Of a stretch of DNA of 64,000 bases, positions 11,921-24,393 are shown one piece after another. The DNA comes from Schoenoplectus triqueter. Lineage: Eukaryota > Streptophyta > Magnoliopsida > Poales > Cyperaceae. The DNA lies in assembly GCA_964058805.1 (NCBI GenBank), contig CAXKVV010000114.1, positions 186,001 through 250,000 on the forward strand. Reading direction: 5' to 3'. Made by a program: the position numbers and the translations under genes. Numbering within the stretch: the stretch's first letter is position 1; each line of letters opens with the position of its first letter. The notes beneath the pieces were generated by a model. It was not told the DNA's origin and ran no database searches. It saw only the letters and a program-made list of their open reading frames with translations.

Positions 11921-13460
11921 TCATACAATGCACGTAATCCTCATCACATCAGTACCTCCCCAGTTAATTTCCACAAAGCAATCTTCAACAGTCACAACAT
12001 CCATGCTCTGTAAGCTCATACCCGCATACATTGAATTGAAAAGAAATAAAAATAAAGTGACTAGGACGAGGAAAAAGAATTTAAAGGCTCAGTTGCTCAA
12101 TGCATTTTTGTGTCGTTCCTTTTAATCATCAAATATCAATCATCTTTTTTTGTGGGGGTTGCATCGCATGTGAGTTTACATTGGCTTGTCATGTCACACC
12201 TGTTCCAACCATCGCCTAAATTCTGTGTCGTGAGAATCTAATAATGAAAATGGTGCAAGGAATCATCTTTAATTTCGATCGAATATGGCTAATATTTTTC
12301 TCATGGGGATCATTATTATGCATGCAAATTGCAAGAGGGTGGTCTACTTGATTAATTCGGATCCTTATCCCCTGTTAGCGACGCAGCACTGATTAATTAG
12401 AATATACATACATACATACAAGCATCTGATGCAATACATGGTGTCAACACATTGTGAAAACATAGAAATGCAACTAATTTCGAGAAATCAATGTCTCATT
12501 TGTGGTTGTCTGTTTCTTGATTAGGGAATTCGCATTCATAATCTAACCGAAAATATACCTTTTTAAAATTCCAACTTGGCAAGTTTAATTTTCATTTTTT
12601 TTCCCATAGAAAAATCATAATTATTTTTTGAGCTAGGTTATTATGTTTCATAAAGGACATTGACTGGTTTGTTTCGGATTTAAATTTTCCATTTCAAATT
12701 AAATATGATGAACCGTTCAATTTAATTAATTTTCATATCAATATGTATTAGCAAACTAAATTTAGATTTTTCAGAATTTATTTATAATTTTTTTGGATGA
12801 AAATAAAATCTTTTTTTTAACGTATCATAATTTTCAGTTTAAATCATGTTCTTCATATCTGAAAAAATAAATAATTAAAGCCAGTTTTCTGACTTGGTGT
12901 CATAATCTATCGGCAGACATGGTCGGATACATTATAAAATTGTCATGTTTATCATTATCCAAAAAGTAAAACCATATAAAATCCTCGTTTCCAAATTTAA
13001 TCAACATTATCCAATGTAAACCTTTAGAAAATTCAAAATTGAGCCGACTACAGGATTGAAAGGGAAATATTCATTGAAATTCTTCAATTAAAATCCTAGT
13101 CAAACCTCCAATTAAAGGACTTTGAGACGAGCATTAAATCAATGTAATAGTTTGACTTGTATGAGGGACAATAGAGGTATTAATTACCCCCTTTTGCTCC
13201 CTTTGCAAGCTACAACCACCTGTCCCTTTCTATTTTTTCAATTCTTTCAATGTTTCACTTTTCATTTGAATTTTTCGCCAAGCATGGTTGAATGGTCGTT
13301 TCTACGGTCTATGTATTGAATCAAATGCACATTACGCTTAATTAAAATATGCTCGATGAAAACTATGTGTATTTTGTCAACAAGTTATACCGTCTGCAGT
13401 TTCACACCTTACAATCTAGGTTGTTCTCTGGAGAAAATCTCTAATTATTGAATTATTTAA
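11921..13460. other. Intergenic; nothing recognised
   Basis: Short ORFs only (11928-12125, 13122-13319), with no family features, repeats or element ends. Confidence 0.5.
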
Positions 13461-13843
13461 GGTGGGGATCACTTGACAATGTGTTATTTTGATAATTTTG
13501 AAAATAAAATTTTAAAATAAATATTAAAAAATTTTAAAAATAGAAAAAATCTTATGGATATGTTAATTCTACTTATATATTGATAGTAATTCAAATTTTA
13601 TGTAATTTCATTATAGTTTGATACTCTATCAAGAACCATCAAAATATTATATAATTTATAACGATTATAATATGACAGTCTTTGATGGACTATCAAATGA
13701 TAATGAAATTATATGAAATTTGAATCACCATCAATCTATAAGTACAAGAACATACTTATAAGATTTTTCTATTTTTAAAATTTTGTTTTTGAAAATCCTT
13801 TGTCAAGATTGTCAAGATAACCATTGTCAAGTAATCCCTTCCC
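13461..13843. mobile_element. MULE-type MITE with 9-bp target site duplication
   Basis: A 383-bp element made of two long inverted arms. The left end GGTGGGGATCACTTGACAAT pairs with the right end CATTGTCAAGTAATCCCTT. Internal arm sequences such as the 'gatagtaattcaaattttatg' region pair with 'aaatttgaatcaccatc'. It is flanked on both sides by the perfect 9-bp direct repeat ATTATTTAA (13452-13460 and 13844-13852). A 9-bp duplication is typical of Mutator-like elements. It has no coding capacity. Confidence 0.85.
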
Positions 13844-16685
13844 ATTATTTAAATGTTTAAAAGGACATAAATTTATAAAATGAAACAATTAATTGAAAAA
13901 GTAAGAACGCACCTTTATAATTATCATTAATAGCAAAGTATTTTCGAATATAAGAACACAAATAAATGCCAAACAATTTCATTTTCAATCGAGAAGTGGT
14001 AATTGTACCTTGTCAATGAGAAGAGATATACAAAATAAATAAGCAGTTCTATCAATATGAATAAGAAGGGAAAAAATAGTTGAATATAGAGTGGACTTTT
14101 ATGTTATTAATATAAATTCTCAAGTTGAGAAATAATATAAAATGTTATTTTAGGTAAAAACACTTGCATTTTTTGTCATCAAAATTTCTAAAAGATTATT
14201 GATCTAAAAATTATTGACAAATCAAACAATTATGACTATAATTATAAATTTTTATAGATAAAAAAAATTGTTATCAATACATCTTGCTGTTAGAAGCTTA
14301 GAAAATAATCTTTTATCAGAATTCTAATGAATTCGATTCAGATTATGTAAGATTTTCATATGCAAATCCAAACAAATAAAGTGAATCATTCTTTAAGATT
14401 CATATGTCAATCTGATAAACTATCGAATAATTTTTTTTTTAAATTCAATTCATTCTTATAAATTCCGGTCGAATTTTTAAATTTTGAATGTCCATTGACA
14501 GTCCTAGAAAGCCTATACTTGCACAAGAATTTGAAACACAAAATTAATCCATGAAATTTGATGTGTAATTGCACTTTTATTTGTATTCCTTTTTTCTCAA
14601 GGTGTTTTTATGGGAAGAGAATTTGCTAGTCTTCTTACACGCAAATAGGACTTTGGTCTTCAATCGGGCGGTCGAAAAAATACCAAAGAGTAACTGTGTG
14701 AACCTCACTATTAGATCTCGAAGAACAGGATTCTACTCGCCTAATCTAAGAGCAGCATATTTCATTCTATTTTCACGGTCTCTGAACCCAAGAGAGACCA
14801 TTACAGGATTTTCTTAGAATGCTGTTTGATTAATATAATTACAGTTCGGCAACACACACAAAAAAAGAAAAAAAAAAATAATTGGGAAAAAATTAGAAAG
14901 AGTTTTCAGACGCGGCGTGAATGTGAGAAAGATAGGGTAAAAGGAAGAGTCGTTATCAGTGGTTGATCTACCAGCTTGTACAGCTGCCGAAGCAAAGGGA
15001 AAAAGACACTTGAAACTTGAAAGCAATCTTAAACTACTAGCTGGATAGATTTCTATAAGATATTGTTCATTTTTTGTATGGAGTTAGGTCTTATAGTTGT
15101 TGGTTTTTGAATGGTTTAAGCTTCGATTTGATCTTTTAATTTGTATGGCCATGCACCGATGCATGCATAATTTTACCCATGAATAAGGTATATTTATATT
15201 TGTGAAATTAGTTTCAATTTTAACATAATGAAAGGATTTTCCATTAATAAGGTTAAATAAAATGTATGAGGTTAGTTTTAAATTTTAAAAATAAAAGTAA
15301 TTATATGTGTCAGTATCATTTAAAGTTTGTGGGTTTGTTTAGATTTTTAAAATAATATAAAAAAGACTGAGTAACTAGCATCGTAGACGGTTTATAGCTC
15401 TAGAAAAAAGTTTCTTCGGACATTTTCCAATCAAGTTTTAAATCAAGATCTAGAATAGAAAAACCCAGAAACAAGCCGAAAGTACAAAAAGTGAAAGCGA
15501 CCAATTGGAGCTAAAATGATACATTAAATGCAATGGAAGAAAAAAATGAGTCTTAATCAATGAAAAGTAAGAAATATTTTTTAAAAAATTGAAAAAGTAG
15601 AACGTCAGTCAACAATAGACTGACCAATATCAGTTTTACGCGTTATTAAGCACATTATATAATTTTTTTAGAATATAGAAATAACAGTAGTCATGTATTT
15701 ATTTGTTTCATATTTTATCCCCAAAAAATCAAAAGATATGTGCCAAATTACAAAGCCACTGGCCCAAGACTGTGATGCCAAAATTATGCAAATTTCTGTG
15801 GACTCGGTTATCATTACTCCCATATAAGTTGTTTTGATTGCATTTATAGATGTGGTTATAAATTATAATCTCCACTTGCTGTAGCATCTGACTCGGTGCA
15901 CGCTCTTGAATCAATGTGGAAAGTATAAAAGAGGCTATTGACCAAGTCAAAAGAAGTAGATAGAATAGTATTTTTGTTTCTCGACCAAACAAATCAATAT
16001 TCTAGAAGTAGCCCATCACCTGCCATCAAGTAAATTTAGTCATGTTAATTACTATTATAATAAAACAGATGCATTGATCCAATGATCCCTGAAAGTTGGT
16101 AACGGTATGAATAAAGAAATGGTTAATATCATATTTACAAAATTCAAGACTTTAAAGAGACAGGAGAGCTAATTAAATGCCTAGTCAATGCATCATCAGT
16201 TACTTTCACTATTACTTTGTTATATGTACAAAGACAACATCTAATACAATACAATTTACCTATCATCACCAATCTATACTTGTACGATGGGGAACACGCG
16301 AACAGAGAATCAGAATTCACAAATTTTAATTCTCTCTCTAATTATGGTTCTGATTCCGACCTTCGCCTCTTGATTCAAAGAGAGCTTTTGTCGTTGATTC
16401 CCACATAAGCCCTTCACTTTTTCTAAATTCTTCTTTTGGAACTTTCTTCGATACTAAACTAAGCACCTAACCTTTTTCATCTTTCTATTTACATCCCTAC
16501 AGGCTACATCACCCTGTATTTACATAAAAACCTTCCAACATTTTTATCTCCAGCCATGCCAAACTGAATATATCCATCGACTATGGGTCCAGCACAAATA
16601 GATGCAATGGATGTTTCCAGTATGTCATAACTGGTAGGACCTGAATTTAAATATTTGCTTCCACTTCTGACTGGATCCAATCCAA
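13844..16685. other. Intergenic; 3' flank of the ACR gene
   Basis: No gene was recognised. The ORF at 14569-14817 has slightly more even base composition than its surroundings but no recognisable motif. The last few hundred bases (about 16440-16685) should contain the ACR gene's 3' UTR. Confidence 0.5.
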
Positions 16686-18354
16686 TCAGGCCCATATTTT
16701 CTTCCACACAATTGATCCAATTGATAGCAAACCGGTACCTCCTTCACTAGCTGCAGATCCAGAACAGTACCGTTGCCATGGCTCCTCTTTCACTTTCAGA
16801 CTTTCCCCGCCTATCCGTTGCACCACGGCATCGAGGATCTTCTGTTCTGGCATGTGGCCCCACGCATCAGTAACATAGAACACGTTCATGGCTGTCTGCC
16901 CTTTGGTGTTGACATCAGCCCTCGTTACCGACAACCCATTCTCCCGAAAGGTTCGCGTCACAAAGGCGAGCAAGCCCGGCCGGTCTGGTGTGCACAGTTC
17001 AAGTCTCACCCCCTAGACAAATCATCAAACACCTTGTTAGCATATTTCATAAATCAACGGAAAGTGCAAGGGGTAATGTGAAAAAGTATAGAGTTCGTTA
17101 ATGCAACAACCTCGGACGATCTACGTTGAATAGCAGCTCGAAGGCATTGGATCACGCGCTCTCGTTCGGCCTCTGAGCTTATAGGACTCCCATCTAAATG
17201 CCTAATGTAAAATTCCTGAAATAACCCACAAAAAAGCTGAAATATTAAAATCTTCCTCGATCACTACGAGAAATGTACAAGTTAATACTTGAAAATAAGA
17301 AATTTCTCCAAAAGACAAGGAGCAAATCGAAATCCAGCACGGAAGAAAGGAAAAACACAAGAAAAGTACCTGATGCGCCAGATCACCGGCGGTATCTACC
17401 GTGCCATGAAATACGACATACTCCATGTCCGTCAAGGTGCAAACCACATCAAACAACAGCTTCGGTCTATCCCTACATTGCACCGTGACAACGGAGTAAC
17501 CCCTCTCCCCCCAATTCTGTACCAACACTACCGGGCAAGAAGTGGATGCCTCGTTGCTCCACCTATCATCCATCCCCTCATAATCCCTGTCAGCGAACAT
17601 GATCTGATGCATCCTCCGATCCGCATCAGTACCCACTCTTGCCGGGTACGAAACCTCTGTTAATGGAGCCCCACGTAGACCGTTATTCCCTCTCAAAACA
17701 TGCTTTAGCCGTGCCTGGATCCGATTTGCAGTTAGCTTGTCCTCAATAGGTGATCCCGATTTCTCGTCCTTAACCAATATAATTGCCCCGATCCGACGGT
17801 TATGAGTCCAGACTTTTGCTTCCACCACACTGCAATTGAGATCGGCTAGAACCGCAAACACCTCTGACAAGAGTCCCACCCGGTCTGATCCAGTAAGCTC
17901 TAGTGATGTTAAATGGTCAAGTACCTTGTGGTGTGGTAAGTCACATGTGGGATCCAGTGTCAGACAGCGCTCTATACATGAAATTAGGTGGGATGTGTCA
18001 GCAGTGATCTTGCGGCCCTGCCGGTCGGTGCAGTGGAACACGTCCATGAACCACCTCCCATCGGATGAAATGTAACCTTTTTTTATGAAAAGATCCAAAT
18101 CCGTCAAGGCCTGTACTGCTTCTAGCAGAATCCCAAACTTGCGAGCGCTGTCTACCTATACAAGAGATAGATATTAGCAAAAGAAACGGTTATTGTTGTA
18201 GATTTAACCCTAGAAAATCAGTAAGTTTAAAGTTTACCTTAATAAGTGTTGCAGACGGGGATGATGCATTGTCAATCACAACTCGAGGGGTGTTCATGCG
18301 ATTAACAAAGAGCTCATACTCGTCGAGTCGTCGCGCTTGTGGACTCGATGCCAT
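16686..18354 (-). CDS. ACR: ACT domain repeat (ACR) protein, four ACT domains, 444 aa
   Basis: Plant ACR proteins are putative amino-acid-binding regulators, related to the C-terminal sensor of bacterial GlnD (uridylyltransferase). Minus-strand exons with GT-AG borders and clean frame: 18238-18354, 17370-18155, 17111-17215 and 16686-17012. The total of 444 aa matches the family's usual 440-460. The N-terminus has [19 protein letters not shown], closest in style to the ACR8 group. ACT1 starts at about residue 40 ([12 protein letters not shown]), ACT2 at about 122 ([16 protein letters not shown]), ACT3 at about 258 ([18 protein letters not shown]) and ACT4 at about 337 ([14 protein letters not shown]). 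Each carries the D-R-GLL turn, but ACT3 has K for G. Introns interrupt after ACT1's leader, inside ACT3 and before ACT4. The tail ends …SIVWKKIWA, whereas relatives commonly end in NLGLI/V-R-type tails. Confidence 0.95.
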
Positions 18355-19363
18355 TTCTCCTGTTCTCTTCTCAGTTTTGAATTTGAACTTTCGAATTTGA
18401 AATGGTTTTGGAGGTTTCCTTCGGAATTAACGAGCAGAGTATATTGGAGTTGAGCGGTTTGATACTGTACGAACACAACCTCGTTTCCTTTCGCAAAGCA
18501 GAATGCAAAATCTTGTCTCTCTCTCTCTCTCTCTCTCTCGATCTTTCTCTCAAGATTTCTCCTTTTTAATTTTTGTGCGCTTCTATTTGGAGGCAAGGGA
18601 ATGTAAATTCGGTGCGGGGTATTTCTGGAAGAAAGGTCGCTCGTATTGGGAGAAATATATTTGAAGGGCCCGTGCCCAGGTATGGACGGCACAATAACAG
18701 AATGACATGCCGTATTGCCGTGTACACCGGTCACTGACTAGGTGACTTCTCTCTAATTCTCTTCCTTCATTTATTTTCCTCTCTAAATTTTCCCACGATA
18801 AAATGGAGCTACTTTGTTTCTGGATGATGTTGGGATTTGTCAGATTATAAATAGTACACTAATTAATTAACTACTATACCAATGTCATGTCATTGTCATG
18901 TATACGAATATAAAATCTTGTACGTTTTTTATTTGAAAGAGCATGATCTTGTTATTTTATTTCAATATGAATAAGTTATTTCACTACTACTTAAATATAT
19001 TTCATTCCTTCATTTTTTTATGTTTTGACAGAACATGTGACCATACTTCTGTTGATGATATTATATAGTATGGTTTTATGTTTTCAAAAGCAAAAAACAT
19101 ATATATATTGTATCTTTACATCTAATGGCCTTTCTTAGTTGTTTCACACATTCAAATAGCACCTAACCAACTACAGCATTTTTAAAATAAAATTCTCATT
19201 TGCAAGTGAACTCTCATAAAAATTAAATAAAATTTTCTAGTTCTTAGTTAGTCCATAATTTTCAGGAAGACTTCAACACCGCTAAGCTTAGTCATATCAA
19301 TCCTATAATTAAGTATATATGTGGACACAAATAGCTGGCGGCTAAGTGCTAATTCTCTTCCTT
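18355..19363. other. ACR upstream region
   Basis: It holds the ACR 5' leader and promoter on the minus strand, then featureless AT-rich DNA. The ORF at 18294-18734 only overlaps the first exon and leader in another frame. Confidence 0.5.
18516..18539 (-). repeat. (TC)12 / (GA)12 tract in the ACR 5' leader
   Basis: A perfect dinucleotide run about 160 bases upstream of the ACR start codon. On the coding strand it reads (GA)n, a sequence common in plant 5' leaders and core promoters and bound by BBR/BPC GAGA-binding proteins. Whether it lies in the UTR or the promoter depends on the unseen transcription start. Confidence 0.8.
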
Positions 19364-19386
19364 TATATATATATATATGGTTAAAC

Positions 19387-19770
19387 TATTGTAAAAACGT
19401 TTACATTTCGAGCTCAAGTGCATACGGCTCAAATTTTATCGTAACACGTCCGAAATTGAAAATTATCATTCTCATTAAATTCTTCATATAAAAATATTGA
19501 AGGATACAAAAAATGGGGTATTTCGAGTTTTCTAAGTATTTATTTTGGATTTTTGAAAATCAGCAACAATAATTAAATATTTTATTATTATTTTAGTGCT
19601 GATTTTAAAAAATCCAAAATAAATACATAGAAAACTCGAAATACCCCAAATTTTTGAATGTCTCAATATTTTGATACGAAGAATTTAATGAGAATGATAA
19701 TTTTAAATTTCGAACGTGTTACGATAAAATTTAAGGCGTATGTACTTGAGCTCGAAATGCAAACGTTTTC

Positions 19771-19776
<6 letters not shown>
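19387..19776. mobile_element. Hairpin MITE family B, flanked by (TA)n on both sides
   Basis: A 390-bp near-perfect inverted repeat. The left arm TATTGTAAAAACGTTTACAT pairs with the right arm GCAAACGTTTTCACAATA. The arms pair continuously to a central loop near 19575 (for example 'ggggtatttcgagttttct' against 'agaaaactcgaaatacccc'). (TA)n tracts flank both sides (19364-19378 and 19777-19831). It is non-coding. Confidence 0.85.

Positions 19777-19831
<55 letters not shown>
19777..19831. repeat. (AT)n microsatellite between two MITEs
   Basis: About 55 bases of pure AT dinucleotide joining MITE B (left) to MITE A copy 1 (right). Confidence 0.95.
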
Positions 19832-19833
<2 letters not shown>

Positions 19834-20229
19834 CTATGGTGCTTTACAAAGCCCAAGAGTGTTGTGTGCTTTGCGCTCTATTATTAATTTTAAATCAGAA
19901 ATGATTGAACCAAACTGCTCAATCTAATCTCCATATCAAAATCTATTAGTAAATCAAATTTTATATTTTTTGGAATTCATTTGCTATTTTTTTGAATAGG
20001 GGGGAAATCGTCATTTTTTGATGAACCAGAATTTTCCGATCAAGTCATTTTTCTCCTCATTAGAAAAAAATGATAAAAAATTTAAAAAAATATAAATTTT
20101 GGTTTACTAATAGATTTTGATATGAAGATTAGATTGAACAGTTTAAATCAATCATTTTTTACTTAAAATTAATAATAGAGCGCAAAGCACACAGCGCTCT
20201 GTGTTTTGCTTTGCAAAGCACCGTAATCC
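19832..20229. mobile_element. Hairpin MITE family A, copy 1
   Basis: An inverted repeat of about 400 bp. The left end GGCTATGGTGCTTTACAAAG pairs with the right end CTTTGCAAAGCACCGTAATC. The interior arms pair across a centre near 20020 ('atattttttggaattc' region against 'aaaaaatataaatttt'). Copies 2 (42234-42625) and 3 (59118-59460) share ends and interior. All three abut (TA)n on at least one side. Confidence 0.85.
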
Positions 20230-20325
20230 TGTGAAACAGTACTGGATAGGAACTGATGAATCGTTCGACGACCATAATCCTGTGAAAGAGTACTGGATAG
20301 GAACTGATGAATCGTTCGACGACGT
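20224..20325. repeat. 51-bp tandem duplication overlapping the MITE A right end
   Basis: The unit TAATCCTGTGAAA(C/G)AG…TCGTTCGACGAC occurs at 20224 and 20275, with one or two mismatches. The unit begins within the terminal sequence of MITE A, so the duplication includes the transposon border. Confidence 0.9.
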
Positions 20326-20668
20326 ACGATACAGGTGGCCGAATTATCGAAATCCGGTGCCAGACTGAGCTCGGAAGTCCGACTTGGGTCAACAGCGGAA
20401 GGTATGGATTGGACCGTATTGGCACGGCATGCACGCCTCTTTGCTTGGCATACAAGCCAGGATGGATTTAAGCAACCGCAACCGAAAAAGATTTGGTTAC
20501 CCAACACCAACCCCCGGATGGTTAACAGGAGAAATCAGATCACTCGTACAACATTAAACAAACAGAGAGCATGCATTAAATAATTAAAGCACGGATAAAA
20601 TAAATGTTATTCTTCCGCTATAGTTAACAATGTCCCACTTTTTAGCGTGCTATCGGAGTATATATAAG
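20326..20668. other. Short, less AT-rich spacer
   Basis: ORFs exist on both strands here (20335-20583 plus; 20159-20510 minus). None has a recognisable domain, and the minus ORFs owe their repeats to the 51-bp duplication. Confidence 0.5.
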
Positions 20669-21043
20669 TTATGATGCTACATTAATACGGATGGACCGTA
20701 TATGTGTTATTTTTTTTATTTATAAATTTTAAATTGTTAATTTGACTTCTTAAAATAATTTTTATATGAAAATTTAGTTGTGGATCAAATTTTATAAAAT
20801 CAATTTTTTTTATTATTTTAGACACTTAATTATAAATTCACTTCCTTTCAATGATTCACAATAATTAAATACAAGTGATTTTTTAAATATCTAAAAAATA
20901 AAAATTTCAAACATTATAAAATTTAGTCTATGATTAAATTTTCATGCGAAAATTATTTTGATCAATCAAATTATTTTTTTAAACTTCAAAAATAAAAATA
21001 AAAATCATAGTACACAGACCATCTGTGCTACTTATAGCACTAG
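20669..21043. mobile_element. Hairpin MITE family C, complete copy
   Basis: Two imperfect inverted arms. The left ATGATGCTACATTAATACGG pairs with the right end near 'ctgtgctacttatagcact'. Inner parts pair ('gttgtggatcaaattttataa' region with 'ttataaaatttagtctatgat'). It is preceded by TATATA. It is related to the truncated copy at 11651 and shares the GCTATG-type terminus with family A. Confidence 0.65.
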
Positions 21044-24009
21044 TTGTTAACATAATCTTTTATATGTATACTGACATACAAATACTTCTTTTTAATGTTC
21101 TACTACTTCTTTTGTCAATTTAACTCAAAAAATATATTTTCATATTTTGATTTATGTTGCTTAATAAATATTTTATATTAAAATCTTATAGGATACAAAA
21201 ACTTATCAAATTTATAATTTATTTAAGCATTTATTTTATATTTAAAAATTATGATTTATTTAAGTATTTATTTTATATTTTTAATATTAGCTCTAAATAA
21301 AAATAAAACAATGATGATTGCATCTGAAAATAGGTCATTTCTAAAAATTCAAAATAAATATTTTTTTTCATTTTTAGTCCCAAGCGATTTTGATAGTGAT
21401 CAACAATATTAATCAAAATTTGAAGATATTAAAATATATTTTGAGTCAAACTCACCAAGGTTTTGATGAGTTTAAGTTCATACTAATTTTGTTCTTTCTC
21501 AATATTTCTACATCATATAATTTGGTTCATGATAACAACTAAGTAAAATAGAAACTGAACTTAGAATTGGCTATTTCCGAACATAAGCTTATAATTAAAT
21601 TAAAGCAAAATCTCCTCTTTTAACATAACAAATTTGCATCTTACTACCATACTAAAGATTGTAGATTCTTTCATATCAAATCAATTATATTATAATCCAA
21701 ATTTCACATCAATTATCAAACTTGTTTTCAATAATCACACTGGTTGTTTGAGGTCCCCACAAGAAAAATAATAAACTAAAAAAATATGCGGACTAACATA
21801 AAAGTTTTTTGCTTTAATACTTAGTTACTTATTCGTAATATCACATATTTATATTGATTTTTCTAAAACAAATATCACTTTTGTACTATTGTCTGTGATA
21901 TTTTCTGTTTTAGCTTAATTAAAAACAAAGTACTAGATACACGATAATCATGCTAAAGAAAAAATTAGATAACTTTCACGAAATGACGGGATTTTCCATC
22001 AATAGTTTCCACTTAATATTACCAGTACCGTCGGTTACTACTATATAACATAAAAAAATTAATTTTATTAATCTCCTACGAAAGGAGGTTCCCTCGAGAA
22101 GAATATATTCCAATACAAAGTTAGAAATCGCATAAAAGCACGTGGTATTATTGCTTAGCATAAATCTTAATCACACTGTTGAAAAATATTCGTGTTAGAT
22201 TCTTGAGATAATTTTGATCGAAGTACATTTGATAGAGATATTTCGTCAGTTTGTCAAATGTGAGAAAAATCCATGAGCACATTCTGTTTCCATCTAGCAA
22301 ATATAGAAATATTGATTATTTATGGAAAACTTCGGTGGCAGTGGTGGATGAAATATGTGGCATGTTGGGGTTGGATACTTGCGACGACGAATTGAATCCC
22401 GGACTCCTACACGTGGCCTCCGTTGGGAGGGGGGGCGTTAACAAAATACCTAATCATCTCCAGTTCATCCGAACAGGCTGATCTTTAGCTGTTAACTATA
22501 TCCATCCAGTCGTTCCCAAACTGAAGATGATGAAAACCTCTGGGAAAATTGATTGCTCAACGTGTCCAGAACTCCAAAGGCCTACTGTGTTATGGCCTTA
22601 TGGGCCTGTTTGCTACGCGCACGGCGCACCGCCCGTGTGACCGTGTCGGCTAGGTATTCACGCCTTCTCCGTGAAGAACATGAAAGCGCGCAGTCTCATA
22701 ATTTACTTAAAATCACGCGACGACACGTGTGTACAGTTTACTGGTCGGTTGGCCCCTAAATTAATCAGACAGCGAGTGTGGCTGCTTTACCCTCAAAAAA
22801 AAAAGTGTGGCTGCTCATGGTCACGGGGATAACACAAACCGGGGGAAAATAAAACGGGCTGCAAACTACTGGTCGAGTGGCCAGTGGGCAGTGGGTTAGT
22901 TGCCCGTAACAAAAACAAAATAAAGCAAAATTATTCGACCGAGAATCTGTACGGACGGAGGACATGCCACAATGTCAGGGATTATCTGATAAATAAATTA
23001 TTATCAAGGGTCCCTGTACCCTCCTAACTACTACATTAGCTGGAACCAGCTGCCTTAAACTTGGCTGTGGGTTTTGGTTCAATTATTCATCTTGGCTCCG
23101 AAATCCGAATTCACATTTTTTGTTTTCATAATATAAAATAACTTTGCTTTGTAAATTTAAATGATATTATTGTGATTATTTTATTTGCAGTTTAAATTCG
23201 ACGCTCAGGATTTTAATTTTTAATCCTGATGTGTAACTTTCAGAAAATTGAAAGAACAAGACCTCCCATCCCTCTTAAATCCGCCTCTGTCAATGACTGT
23301 AGTAAATTCGAATAATTATGATACTACATAGGACATAGATTTTCTTTTCCAACTTTGAAGTCATTGGTCAATGAAAATCTACTACGTGGACATTTTAGTA
23401 ATTGATTATGAGAATTAGGGACATGTGGAGAATATATTATTTCCTATGTTTTTTCCAAATATCAAAAATCAATGCCGCAGATTTAGGAGAAAAATGGGAG
23501 AATAAATTATCTTCCAGGATTTTGTAGTTTTCCAGCTGGTTCACCGATGTCGTTATCATTTTTCTTTTTTATTTTCTATGAATTTTAAATATATGATCAA
23601 TATAACGCATAGAAAGTAAATACAATTATTTATTCATCGGTCTAAAGTCTAAACCTTCTTAGGATCAAAATTTAATGGCCTTTTTTTGTGTTATCGCGAT
23701 CATGAGATATAGTTGTCCGATCAAATCACACAAACTTCGAAAATGCTCCTAAAACAGTAAAACTTGTAAACATAATCTGACGCAATGAAAGTAACATTAT
23801 GTTTTTAATTTTTTTTATGAAAACAACGTCATAAAAACTAATAAAAAATACTTCACAGTTACACTGTGCACAACTGTAGATAAAAATGACATACATACAC
23901 GTACACATGCACACACAGAATTCTTTTTTTTTAGCTCACAAACACAGAGTTGTAGATAGCTCCTCGGCTCCTACAGTAAAAATGGTTAGATAATCGTCTC
24001 TTGATCTGG
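21044..24009. other. Intergenic; GC-richer patch at 22560-22990
   Basis: Mostly AT-rich and unstructured. The segment 22560-22990 has markedly more G+C, an ACACGTGT G-box-like core near 22724-22731 and a small direct repeat AGTGTGGCTGCT. It could be a remnant of a gene or promoter, but no coding frame is convincing. Confidence 0.45.
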
Positions 24010-24385
24010 GATAGAGCTAGAGTTGTAAAATAACTTGTTTGGGTCAGATCCGACCCGCGTAATTCGTAGCCGCGATCCACTCCTTCTCGACCAGTTTTTA
24101 AATTCGTCAGACCCGTGACTCGTTAGAACCGACGGGTCTAGAACGAGCGCGGACCCAAAAAAATCGTGCTAGATCCAACCCATTTTGGACCCGTCCCGAC
24201 CCGCCCCGCCCAACCCGTGATAACCCGTGCCCGACCCGACTCGGGAAACCCAGGAATCCAACCCGTCCGACCCGACCCACTTTACCGTTAAACCCGACCC
24301 ACCAGCTGCTTAAATTCAAAAAAAATCAAAAAAATAAAAAAAAATAAAAATATATATATAAAAATCATAATTCAATTTTATTTCC

Positions 24386-24393
24386 TATAAATA
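24386..24393 (+). promoter_or_regulatory. TATA box of the hAT element
   Basis: TATAAATA is followed by a CT-rich leader (CACTCTATCTCTCTTCTC). The second hAT has the same arrangement at 59981, which suggests a conserved element promoter. Confidence 0.6.

Noticed and set aside
14569..14817. 82-codon ORF with mixed composition, considered as organelle-derived or genic
   Set aside because: No recognisable motif. An organelle match could not be confirmed without a search.
18294..18734. 146-codon minus ORF at the ACR start
   Set aside because: It overlaps ACR exon 1 and the leader in a different frame, and owes its charged stretch to the GA repeat.
20159..20583. Overlapping ORFs on both strands with an internal repeated segment
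   Set aside because: The repeated peptide comes from the 51-bp tandem duplication. No domain is present.
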